Positions 35,021 to 45,688 of a stretch of DNA of 64,000 nucleotides are shown one piece after another. This DNA is from Trema orientale. Its lineage: Eukaryota; Streptophyta; Magnoliopsida; Rosales; Cannabaceae. The position numbers were made by a program, and so were the translations under genes. Below the pieces are notes generated by a model, which saw only the letters and a program-made list of their open reading frames with translations, was not told the origin of the DNA and did no database searches. Position 1 is the stretch's first letter. Every line of letters begins with the position of its first letter. Location: NCBI GenBank assembly GCA_002914845.1, contig JXTC01000119.1:588418-652417 (forward strand). Reading direction: 5' to 3'.

Positions 35021-38000
35021 ATGAGAGAAACCATAAACGACAAACCAATAGAGATGTGCACAAATATTTTTGATCATCATGATGAAGAGAAGCACATTGC
35101 TGAAAACGCATCATCATTTGACTTAAATGAAGAAGCTAATAGCAATAGTACTTCTACTCAATACGATCATGAAAATATTGATGATATCAAGTACTTTAGT
35201 AGTAGTACTAGTAGTACTACTGCTAAAGTTGCAAAAATATTCAACACTGGTGCAGATAATGGAAAGTTGATATGTGGGAATTCATCGGCTAATAGAGGAA
35301 AGGGCGGTAGAGTACTTAGGCAATATGTTAGATCCAAAATGCCTCGACTCCGGTGGACTCCTGACTTGCATCTTTCATTTTTGCATGCCGTTGACAAGCT
35401 TGGTGGACCAGAGAGTAAGTAATTATATATGTAATTTTACGCTTTATTATAATCTTAATTTTTCTTTTACCTTTTTACAACATGGAATATGTTAATGAGT
35501 ATTAAGCTAGCTAGCGCTCTCTTTGGTGTTCTGCTACTACTATATAATATAGAAGCAACTCCCAAATTAGTTCTTCAGTTAATGAATGTAAGAGGACTCA
35601 GCATTGCCCATGTAAAGAGTCACTTGCAGGTATGTATATGTTAATTGTGGATATTGGATCTTGCCTGACATTGTTAAAGAAATTGCTAATATTGTTAATA
35701 GAGTTTCTTCTTTCAGTTCTTTGTTTATAATGATTTGTTTTCGTTTATATTGCATGTCAGATGCATCGAAGCAAGAAACTTGATGATCATCAAGCTGGAC
35801 ATTTAGGTGCGCCATGAATGATATATTTCTGTGTCTCATGCTTGAATATATGCATACCAAAAGTCATAAGTTCTATCAGATATTAAATCTTAGTGACCCG
35901 ATTAGCTTGCTTTTGGCAACACTATTTTATAATTTTTGTTTTCTTTTAGTTTTAAAAATGAAATGAATAGTGGAGACTCTCAATATCTTGAGAATATTTT
36001 CTCCATTTTTTTTTTTCCATTTTTAGAAAACAAAAATAGAGAAGTACGTACATTCCCGATCACCAAGTCCTAAGTACCTTTTCATTTTGTCTCTAACTGT
36101 TACAAGTTACGTTGATACGAGTTTTCAAATACACAAGTTATAAGACTCCAAATATTTAATATAAGTGATGACTTGATTAAGTACTAAATTATCATTTTGT
36201 GCTCCCAAGTAAATTTGATGCATCACTAATTGAGAAATGATAATTTGAGCTGAATTTGAAAGTGATCTTCTCGTTTCTTTTGCCAATAAGTAGGAAGGAA
36301 ATAAAGATTAAAAAGCTTAATCAAATAAACTCGGGATAAGAGTATTTGAATGTAATTAATCAATACTAATAAGAAAAATTATCCATGTTTACAATTGTAC
36401 AGATAACTAGAAAACGTAAGGACACGATAAATGCTACATTTTGATTTCATCTGTAACATTAAATTTATTAATAATATTTCAATCTTAATAATTTGTATCA
36501 CTTAAAGCCATCCAACAAAGCTACATAGACACCCACGGACACACACATGTACCTTAAACAACCAAATTATAACAAATTTATTAGACCTTGTTATAAGCAG
36601 TAAAATTATTTCTTACTTAGATTCTAATTTAGGGAGAGGAAAAAAAAAGGTCTACAACTAGTTATGTCTCTATCCTTGTAGAAAATATCGAAAATTCATT
36701 ATGTTCTTCCTTAGAAAATCCTATTTTTTTCCATCATCAATTACTATTGGTGCCCCCTGCAATCGAATGTAGCTAATGAGTTTCGTTTTTTTTTCTTTTT
36801 CTTTTTCTGCGTTAACTTTTTAATATTTTTTGGAGAAATGTTTTTTTTCTCCCTGAAATTTATATTATAGGAATAATGATATCATCAATAGCTTTAATAT
36901 GCATGGATAGAAACTTAAAAAAATCTCATTAGAAATAATTATATAAACATTTCAAAAAAAGAAAGCCTTGTAACGAAATTCCTTACTTAATTAATTAATT
37001 GTTGTGTGGTTGCTCCGCAGCGCTATTTCAAACATATCGACCCAAGCATGAAAGAAATTCAAAGCAACATCGTAGATTAATAGAAAAGAGAGGCACTGAT
37101 TTTCACCAGAATATTCCTAAGGAGCTTAACCTTGTTCATAGTCTTTTGCGGTCTCCTGTAAGCCCTCAGAATACTAGCGTTTTCAGGTACATTGGTTTGT
37201 TAGAGCTAGAATGATATTCTTATTGTGACAGTCATTATTTTATTATTTCATTTATTTATTTTTCCATCTAAAAGCTAATATCTCTGCTTCTCTATGGTAT
37301 GGCTTTTGCATGATTACAATTAAAATATCACTGCAACTACACATATCTTGCATTTGTTTGAAGAGTTTACTTTAAATAATGCAGGTCAAAAGGCTCAGAC
37401 GATCAAGTAGAACAAATGCCTATTAAAAGTGACGATGCTACGAACAACATCACAAGGGCAAAAGCTTATAACAACAGCTTCCAATCCCTAATTCATAATA
37501 TTGGCTCCAATAGAACAATGATCAGCAAGTTCCTATCAAACTCTTACAATACCATTTCCATTTATGGCTGTAAGCCGAATTTCGATCCATTCCGGAATCA
37601 GGTAATGCTTCGATTTTTAATAGCTCAAATTAAAAGTACAAATTAGTAATATAATAGCAAAATAATCTCTTAGGTGTTTTAACTAAATTACACATTTTCT
37701 TCTATGTGTTTTTAAAAATACGAAATATGTCCCCTCAGTTTTTTAACTTGAAATCAAATTATCCCTTCTTAAAAATTTAAATTGACCTATGGAACATTTT
37801 TATTTAAATATGTCCAAAGTGCCTCTAATCAAATAATCCAATCCTCCCTTAAATCTATAACTGAATAATTATTAAATGCCAAATATTTTTATTGATTCTT
37901 AAAGTTTATATAAATTTTATTTTCTAAACAAACGGGTGTTTGACGGTAGGTTGAGGAACTAATTAGACTATTGGATTAATTTTGATCGAATTACTTGAGG

Positions 38001-41000
38001 TAAACTAAGTACTTTATCACTTAAATTTGTAATTTTTCAAAGAATTTTAAAATCTGGGATTCCATTTTTCTTTTAATGTTACCATATAAAATACAATTTC
38101 CACTGAATAAATAAAAGTAAATTTGATCCAATTATTTTGTCACTTGAGCTACCACAAATAACTGGGCTTTAAGTTTTTTTTTTTTAGGAAATTTGATTTT
38201 GAGAAATTTTGGTGGATATCCACTTTTTTCACTTGATTTTAGTAAATGTACATTTTTCTCTTTTTATAACTAAATGAGTAAATTCATGTATTTTTACTCT
38301 TAGTATATATGCTTATATACCAATTTTAGCTTATGTAGGGAGTATATAAATTTTCATATTGGGTACATAATATTTGACATATGGTATATTTGCTAATATA
38401 CCATTCATTTTGCTATAGTATTTGATAAATGGACATTTACTTAAAATGAATCTAAAATTTGGTCATTTTGCTGTAAGACCCTTTGATTTTTTATGGTAAT
38501 TTTTCAAAAACAAATTGAAAAATCCTAGACTTTGAAATTGTTTGAAAAATTCTGGATTTTAATTAGAAAAATACCACATTAAAAAGTATTTTAAAAAATT
38601 TTATTTTTTTATTAATTGATGAGATACTTAAAGTAACTAATCAAGTTACCTCATGTAACTTGACCGATTACTTTAAGTAACTAGGTTGGTTACCTCAAGT
38701 AACCGAACTGATACCTCGAGTATTATTGAAAAATACTAATTTTGAAGAAAAAATGGTATTGTTCTAAATACTTAAAAGTGCTATTTTAAAAAAAAATTTA
38801 AAAAGTGATATTTTTTTAAATCAATCTAGAATTTTTCAAATAATTTTTCCTATCCAGGATTTTTCAATTTTAATTCTTTGGGCCTACAATTTTGAAAGAA
38901 GCCCTTTTTTTGAGGGGAGGGAGGAGGGATTCTTAGCCAAATGACCAAATTTTGGGGCATTTTTTAATTACAGTTTTTAAATGGCCAAATTTATCAAAAA
39001 ATGCCGAAATAAATCGGTTTTTATAAAAAAAAAAAATAAGTGCATATTATACTATCAAAATTGGTATATTTCATACAAAATTGATATACTAATAAAAGAA
39101 TTGATAACATAAAATTGAGATATTTTATATAAAAGATACTAAAAAGTGGCCATTTTGCAAAATAAAGTAAAAATGGATATCTATTAAATAGATGTAAAAA
39201 GGGGCCATTGTTTAAATTAATGTGAAGAGAAAAGACATTTCTTACAAATACTCTTTTATTTTTGGGCTGTTTTTAATGTTTAATTTTTGGCTACTAATAG
39301 CAGCCTACTCTAACTTTTTCCTTATAAAACATTATTTTACTTTTTAAGAGAAAACAAGATTTAACATCAACAAACTCAAATCAGACAAGATTTAATTACC
39401 TAAACAAAATGATTCTTCTATAAAAGGTAAACTGTAAAAAAATACCCTCAAATTTGGATGTTATGTAATTTAAGTTCTGACGTTTGGACTCTATAAAATA
39501 ATACCTCGAAATTAAGAATTTTTGAAAAGTAATACTTTAAGTTAACTTTTTGAATAACTTTAACTGATAAAAGATAATAATATTCTCAAAATTAAGGAGA
39601 ATAATAAAGATTCATCTAATTTTAATGGAGGATATTATTATTTTTTCGTTACTAAATAAGTCAAAAAATCAGTTCAGGGTATTAATTTTTAGAAATTATT
39701 AATCTTAAGATATTATTTTGCAGAATCTAAATTGTAGGGTTTAAATTGCAGAATACTCATATTTGAGAGTGTTTTTTTGCAGTTCACCTTTCTATGAATT
39801 AGTATTGTTTATGTAAAAATTTAAATTTAAAATGTTAATGAATATTAGAATGTTAGTGCATGCATTAAATTATGAAAGTATACATATTTTAATAGGGTTT
39901 ATGGCACAAATAATCCCTGAACTATCTAATTTGTGGCAATTTGGTCTTCAAAGTTTTAATTTGTGGTAATTAAGCCCGTGAATTTTCCAATTTGAAGTAA
40001 TTTGATTCCGAAACTATCTACATTGTAACTTCTTGTTGTACTTCTGATAAAAAACACAAGTATGGTGCACATTATAGCATTTGAAAGTATATATAAAAGA
40101 AAATGTATTGAACAAAAGGATTTGGATAGAAAGAAAGATATGCTATTTGTATCTTTTAGAGTTTTTGGAGTTGCAAATTTAGATAAAATTGTTCTGTGAT
40201 TATTTATTTTTATGCTTAAAAGTTTGAAGTTACTTTTTCAAATATACTTTCAGATGCCACCACGTATTTCTCAAGTGTATTTTTGGTTAAAAGTTTAACA
40301 GCAAGTTAAAATTTAGACAATATTATAAGAGACCAAATTGCAACAAATTTAAAAATTTAGAGGCTTAATTTCTACAATTGAAACTTTAAGGATCAAACTT
40401 ACCACAGGTAACCAGTTCTGCCATTAACCATTTTGATATTAATCTTATAAAATGAGTGCAAATCGGTCTACATCGTTAGTTTTCCATCAAATAGTACAAC
40501 TAAACCACACACAGTCAGCTTTTGAGAAATCTCATCATATATATCTGCACTATTTTGGTTATCCGACTCTGCCACAATTAGATTTTACGTTTTCAATACC
40601 CTAGCTCAAATTGTAGGTTCTCTTTTCTTCGTGAGACATAATAGATGTTCCGAGTTTAAATTCACTATTGTTAACAACTGGTTTTTTCTTTTTTTTGAAA
40701 AAAAAAGGAGGTGACACTTGATTTGTGATCGTGCAGTTATATTGTACTATTTGATTGTCAGCTTAATTATAAAGTGTCTTAACTGCCCTTACTATTCTCA
40801 ATAATCTGTAAGGTGTACTACCCGCAATTCAGTCACTTGTTACACAAGATTCGGGATTTGATACATGTTAGAATTATTGTTTCTTCATTTCTAATTTTCC
40901 TGTTTTTTTTTTTTCTAATTGTTTTCATTAATTTTGAATTCTTTTCTTTTCTCGCAGAACAAAATGCAGTTGAATTGGGATCAGAGAGTTTTGAAGGAAG

Positions 41001-41140
41001 AAGTGCCAAGCCCTGATTTGCATTTGGGACTGAGCCAAAGAGAAAGTAATAAGGATGAGAAAATGATGACCACTCAAAATTGTAGGATCAACCAGCGGGA
41101 AATTGACACCAAGCTATCTCTTTCCCTTTCTCTTTCTTAG
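35021..41140 (+). CDS. GARP/G2-like Myb-domain transcription factor
   Basis: Predicted 378 aa from seven exons: 35021-35414, 35553-35629, 35761-35806, 37021-37186, 37385-37601, 40813-40866, 40958-41140; phases agree throughout. The DNA-binding domain (about residues 105-163) reads KMPRLRWTPDLHLSFLHAVD, LGGPEKATPKLVLQLMNV and GLSIAHVKSHLQMHRSKKL, with the SHLQ helix typical of the plant GARP family (relatives of At1g14600, At2g38300 and At2g40260). Exon borders fall inside the domain as usual for this group. An SFDLNEE motif (32-38) and the C-terminal LSLSLSLS tail resemble EAR-type repression motifs, so a nuclear repressor role is possible but inferred. Exon 6 (54 nt) is the least certain; it is frame-neutral and could be skipped. 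The gene converges on the DUF688 gene with 931 bp between stop codons. Confidence 0.9.
38164..38904. repeat. Dispersed repeat, copy B, interrupted by a MITE
   Basis: Homologous to 8690-9112, with GGGCTT...GAAGCCC ends. Its core again has four units at exact 22-bp spacing, starting at 38645, 38667, 38689 and 38711 (for example GGTTACCTCAAGTAACC). A 281-bp insertion (38201-38481) separates its first ~37 bp from the rest. Confidence 0.82.
38201..38481. mobile_element. MULE-like MITE with 9-bp target duplication
   Basis: 281 bp flanked by the exact duplication TTTGATTTT (38192-38200 and 38482-38490). Copy A of the surrounding repeat (8709-8727) shows the uninterrupted site with a single TTTGATTTT. 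The ends are imperfect inverted repeats: TTTTAGTAAATGTACATTT at the left matches the reverse complement of AAATGGACATTTACTTAAAA at the right. A 9-bp duplication is characteristic of Mutator-like elements. It has no coding capacity. Confidence 0.82.
38930..39230. mobile_element. Second MITE related to the 38201 element
   Basis: Left side GCCAAATGACCAAATTTTGG and right side AAGTGGCCATTTTGCAAAAT are inverted. Both resemble the AAATTTGGTCATTTTGC end of the element at 38201-38481. Repeated ATTGATATACT-like words fill the middle. Borders are approximate and no target duplication is resolved. Confidence 0.55.
39422..39789. mobile_element. Foldback MITE with ~150-bp inverted arms
   Basis: The left end AAAGGTAAACTGTAAAAAAA is matched by the reverse complement of the right end (AAAGGTGAACTGCAAAAAAA). 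Similarity continues inwards for about 150 bp, including CTCAAATTTGGATGTTATG versus CTCAAATATGAGTATTCTG and AAAATAATACC versus AAAATAATATC. TTCTAT flanks both sides (39416-39421 and 39790-39795), a candidate short target duplication. A truncated relative lies at 16741-17057. Confidence 0.78.
39895..40412. mobile_element. MITE with imperfect inverted ends
   Basis: Left end GGGTTTATGGCACAAATAAT with TGTGGCAATTTGGTCTTC, and the reverse complement of the right end with TTGTTGCAATTTGGTCTCT and AATTAAGCC, are clearly related. Repeated 'TTTGTGG(C/T)AAT' words occur in both arms. Borders and target duplication are not resolved. Confidence 0.6.
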
Positions 41141-42071
41141 TCAACACAATGCATTTTACATTTATCAAAGAAGACAAAAGGAGTTAGGTTAGCGTAGAAA
41201 AATCACAAAGAAAAAGTATAAAGCTTTCTTTGCCGCTGAGTCACGTTGAGGCTCAAGTCACATTTTGTTAAGTACTTCTCTTAAAGTTCTAAAAGTTTTC
41301 TTGTCATTTTTTGTTTTATTTTTTGGTATCAGAATTGTCCATTGGAGATATTTGGTTTCCTTTTGTGGTTTAAAAAAAAAAAAAAAAAGTAAAAATGGGA
41401 TTGATTCGTATCTCAACGAAGTTGATGAAGCTCTAAAAATTGAAACATGGGAGAAGAGAACTGATTATTAACTCGGATGTGCATAAACTTGTTGAAAAAC
41501 GCAATTGGCAAACTGGTTATATAGTATCTTAGAGTGAGGCCAAAACAACCAGTAGGAACTTTGACATCTCTACTATCTTATTACATGACTAGATTGAACA
41601 CAAAAATTTAAAGCCTATCTATAAAATTACGTCTCCAATTCATTATCAAAAATATGATATTGATTTCTATACATTACAAACATTACATAGAGTCATCTGG
41701 TACATTAAAATTGAAAGGCCAAAAATAGATGGCTATTAAGAGAAAATCAAGTCATCTCACCTATTGCCTTAAAAAGGCTACATCGTTTTAAGGAGTAAAA
41801 AAAAAATGTCTAGCTAGCAGAAACCAAGAACTGAGCACAACTTTATCTGCTTATAGCTAACATGTCATGAGTCCTTTCAAAAACAAAACAAAAAAAAAAA
41901 ACGAAACAGTCCAACAACAAAATGGATTGGCTCTGTTTCAAAGTCATTGTAGGAGGAAGAGAAACTCGAACAAACGGACTGGCCAAAATGTCATGACCAT
42001 CTTCAATTACTTTCAAACAAAAATTTCCGAACGTAGCGAGCCGGAGACTTTTTCTTGAGATCCCTGGTTTT
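41141..42071. other. Shared 3' region of the convergent GARP and DUF688 genes
   Basis: 931 bp between the two stop codons, holding both 3' UTRs. It contains poly-A runs at about 41371-41387 and 41889-41901 and no supported open frame. Overlapping 3' transcripts are possible but cannot be judged from sequence. Confidence 0.6.
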
Positions 42072-44261
42072 TCAATAGTTTTTGGACTGTTGAGAAATAT
42101 GAGCTACTAATTCCTGTCAAGGAGAGAAGAAAGTCAGTCCTTCTTAGTGTTGACGATGAGGGGGGAAAAAAATTGACATAATGAGAAAAAGGGTATGAGA
42201 TTACCTCAGAATAACGAGCATGATCATGATACAAATGAGAAGATTTTACAATTGTTTCCCACTTGGTGCTCGACAAAGACGTATTGGATTCCAGCGTTTT
42301 GGCCTGCGCTTTACCACCAATTTTCAAGTGCGAAAACGAATTCCGCAGAGAAATTGAAGGCATGGTTCGCCAAAGCCAAGACTCGGATGGTGATTTTGGC
42401 AAAGGTGGGGGCAGAGGAGATTGTACAATACTGGCGTTTACATTTTCCGAATCTTCTTTTAGAATTTGATCACGGTCCTCATCTAGATTTCCACCTTTAG
42501 AAACCATTTCTGAGAATTCTTGAGTAAGTCCTAGTTCAGAGTCCCCCAACAAAGAGGACTGCTTACTAGCATTATTTAGACACTTGATATCTTGAAATAT
42601 AGATTCTAAACAAGTCTGTTCTTCCAACCCCCTTGCCTCTAACAACCGCTCAAAGTCCTCACTAGCAGATTTCAGTTGTGCCTTGGTATCTAAGAAACCT
42701 GAGTTTTTATATGAAGTCTCGGCATTATTTACAGTATCTACATACAGTGTTTTCTCAACTGCAGTGCTCATCGAAAGTGACCCGAGTTTGTTCCTCTGAT
42801 TGGTTGATATATCCTGAAACTTACTGGTTCTGATATAAAGATTTGGTCTAATGTCAGAGACTTTGACATTCTCTTCCTTTGGAACGCCGAGAAATGATGC
42901 TCGTCGGAAAGGAGACTGAGATGGTCTGTTCCTGTATGGAGATATGCTCGTTGCCCGTGAATGCCTTAAGGGAGGTGACCTAGATGACCTTCTTCTTCCT
43001 AGGTCACCTGAGTATGTCAATCGTCTGGATTCACCAACCCACTTATTCTCCACCACCTGAAGTTCAGCTGAACGAAATCCACAATTTGATTTGGATTCAC
43101 CAACCCACTTATTCTCTACCACCTGCAGTTCAGCTGATCGAAATCCGCAATTTGATTTCGGCTTATAAGTAGAATCCGAAACCTGCGAAAAAGGGATGAG
43201 AATGTTTGAATTGATCTTGCAAATAATGAAACTACAAAGAAGGAAAATGGAAATGAAAAGTCCTTATGTACCTTCTTGACACTTTTTTTGTCAGATTGGT
43301 TATAAGAAATTTTGCGTGGTGTTGTTGTCCTGACTTTCAGCCCCGGAACTGGATTTAAGATGCTTAAAGAATTTCTAAAGCATAACCGAGGAAATAATCC
43401 ACAGCCTCTGGTTGATATATTTCTAGAATTATCATACTCATCAATGTCTTCTTCACTTTCTTCTTCCTCTTCTTGATAATCTCCATATTGTGGTACCAAA
43501 TTAGGCATTTTCTCATCATTTAAAAGCCTCTTTTCCATACCAATCACTTTCTTGACCTCTCTAGGTTGTTCCTGTACTGCAACAGCTTGCTTCTTCACAG
43601 CATAACGAGGCGGCTCCAATGCCATGGCCTTGGCTGCAGGTAGGAATCTCTTCAGCATGAAATCCCGAGTTTGTGGATCAGTCGAAAAGGTTCCTGATGG
43701 CCTCCCCAAGCCTGCACTTTCAGATCCACTTAGACCACTTGCGCTGCAGTTCAAGGAAGCAGACTCTTTAGAAGAAAGTGTCTCAAGTGCATCAGAATAA
43801 ACATCGTCATCTTCATCCTCCAATTCTCTGTCATCAGTCATCCCCTCTTTCGAATACTTCGACTCCACCACATTGGCATTAAAAGAATATGCTTTGATTT
43901 GGGGCCTGAAATCAGCTTTGTATGCATGGTAATCTACATCAAGTTGTTGCTTTTTAGGCTCCAAAACCTTTCCTGGGGGAATCCTTGGAGTAACAGAAGC
44001 CTCCTCTTGAGGCCGAGGCTCAGCCTCATTGCCATCTTTAGGCCTTCCTGGGATTTGTTCCCAGTTAAAAGGAACTGCAACTGGTTCTGTTACCTGCTCC
44101 AAATTGAAGGCTGGTTCAAAAGGAGCATCTCTTGTATGTTTCCTTCTGGGAGGGTTACTCTCAATTGTCTTTTTATTCTCTCTATTTGAAGTCATCGACA
44201 TCGTGGCAAATCGCCTCACTGACAAAAGAGGAGCATTGAAATTTAATTTCCTCTCTGCCAT
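42072..44261 (-). CDS. DUF688 family protein of unknown function
   Basis: Predicted 669 aa from three exons: 44261-43272, 43182-42205, 42113-42072, all GT-AG and phase 0. The N-terminus MAERKLNFNAPLLSVRR and the motif VPFNWEQIPGRPK (residues 63-75) are hallmarks of plant DUF688 proteins. Other features are an acidic run (EEEEESEEDIDEYD, about 265-280), an SR-rich segment near GRRRSSRSPPLRHSR, and the family motif PPPLPKSPSESWLWRTMPSI near the C-terminus. The end reads ARYSEELVAHISQQSKNY. No enzyme fold, signal peptide or membrane helix is visible; much of the chain looks disordered. Function and location are unknown. A 22-residue segment is duplicated in tandem in exon 2. Continuing the exon 2 frame past the donor at 42205 gives an alternative tail, which I consider intron read-through. 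Confidence 0.9.
43027..43158 (-). repeat. 66-bp in-frame tandem duplication in the DUF688 gene
   Basis: Two adjacent 66-bp copies (43158-43093 and 43092-43027) both encode KSNCGFRSAELQVVENKWVG plus ES. I count four differences, all at third codon positions and all silent (TGC/TGT, CGA/CGT, CTG/CTT, GTA/GTG). Confidence 0.93.
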
Positions 44262-45540
44262 TCTAGTTTATAACCAAGAAAACTCTGTGCTTAAACTCTA
44301 TAGCTCAAAGTTGTTCAATTGAGAAATGAAATCGCCAGTTGACTCAAGTGGTAGAAAACCATGGTAAGTCTCTTCAGGTCACAATCTTAACTAAAACCTG
44401 AAAATGGAATTAGAGTAAGTCAGAACTCGTAAGTATAAATTTACTAGCTAGACATCTGATTCACTGCCACTAGTTAGTTCAATAAGATATGAGAAAAGAA
44501 AATTTAAAGACAAAATGTAAAGCCAAAATTGTTGAAAATTGTCTGTATTAACATCTAAATAGCATGTAGGTTTTTCCACATGTGTCATTACTTAAGACTA
44601 CAGTAAGTACTTATTTTTCTTGATTATGGACTTGGGGAAGAGAGGAAAAATTTAACTCTACAAAGGTAGAAACAGAGGAGACAAATAAAAATGGAGTTTT
44701 AAATACTTCGTTATTCATGTTCCAAAACAAAGTAAATCATTTTAAATACCCGTAATTTGAAACCTTTGGAACCTGGAGGATTATCGAGCAATTGGACAGT
44801 GCATATCAATTATCAAAGCTATTAAAAATTATGAAATAAGTGGGGAAAAAGAACAGAAACAAAACAAAAAAAGAAAGAAAACAGAAAAAAGAAAAAACAC
44901 TAAATAAGATCTTACCTAATTAGCTGAATTTTTCAGTTATAGTATAGTATACGATGTTATTTATTACTAAATAATGAAATAAATGAAGCATTTACTGTAG
45001 GAGATGAACTTTACCAATTCTCCAGAAGTGCCATAACAATTAAGTATAAATCTTATCATTCCAACAACAACCTGAAATCCTCTTATCCATTCCTTACATA
45101 CAAGATAAACAACAATAACACCCAATTCTATGCCCAAAAAAAAAAAACCCTTAAATGTAAGTGCCCGGCTCAACTCAAACTGGGCTATCTTCCAAAAGAA
45201 AAGAAAAAGAAGCAATGTGAGGATGAACTAAGAGAACCCAGGATGCCCAACAGAACAAACTAACAATTTAAGACAAGAGTTTGATGAACGATGAACATCA
45301 TATATTAATATAAGTCAAATAATTAACTAAACCAAAAAAATATGCAAAAGAAAATAAGGGATACCTGTCTGTCTGTCACTAAGACTGATCAGATGGAGAG
45401 AAATGGAGAGCTTTTCTTGATACTTGGTTGGCTCTCCTAGAATGATGCCGAGGAGTTTGGGGAATGAGTGAGTAGAAAGAAAAGCAAAGGGGGGGAGAGA
45501 GAGAGAGATCAATGAAAGAAGCTCAACTTGTGCTTTTTCT
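44262..45540 (-). promoter_or_regulatory. 5' UTR with probable intron, DUF688 gene
   Basis: On the minus strand a pyrimidine-rich leader (CTCTCTCTCTCCCCCCC, about 45510-45488) runs to a donor CAGACAG|GTATCC at 45365. A matching acceptor TTTTCAG|GTTTTAG lies at 44397, followed by about 135 nt of leader to the ATG at 44261. A leader intron of about 970 bp is therefore likely, but transcripts are needed to confirm it. The minus-strand frame at 44967-45215 would lie inside it and is not supported. Confidence 0.5.
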
Positions 45541-45647
45541 CTAGACTGCTTTCTTTCTGTGAATGTATTTGCATTTTCAGACAGTTATAACTACATCAAT
45601 ACTAGTAGCAGTCCAAGTCTACCACTGGGACAAGAACCAAAACCCAC

Positions 45648-45688
<41 letters not shown>

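Larger units (their letters stand above)
37602..40812 (+). other. Intron 5 of the GARP gene, filled with MITEs
   Basis: A 3.2-kb intron, much larger than the gene's other introns (about 130-1210 bp). It holds dispersed repeat copy B (38164-38904) with a nested MULE-like MITE, a second related MITE (about 38930-39230), a long foldback MITE (39422-39789) and another MITE (about 39895-40412). No coding frame is supported in it. Confidence 0.8.

Noticed and set aside
42013-42204. Extension of DUF688 exon 2 into a longer C-terminal frame
   Set aside because: A good donor at 42205 and acceptor at 42113 give the tail EELVAHISQQSK, as expected for the family; the extension is intron read-through.
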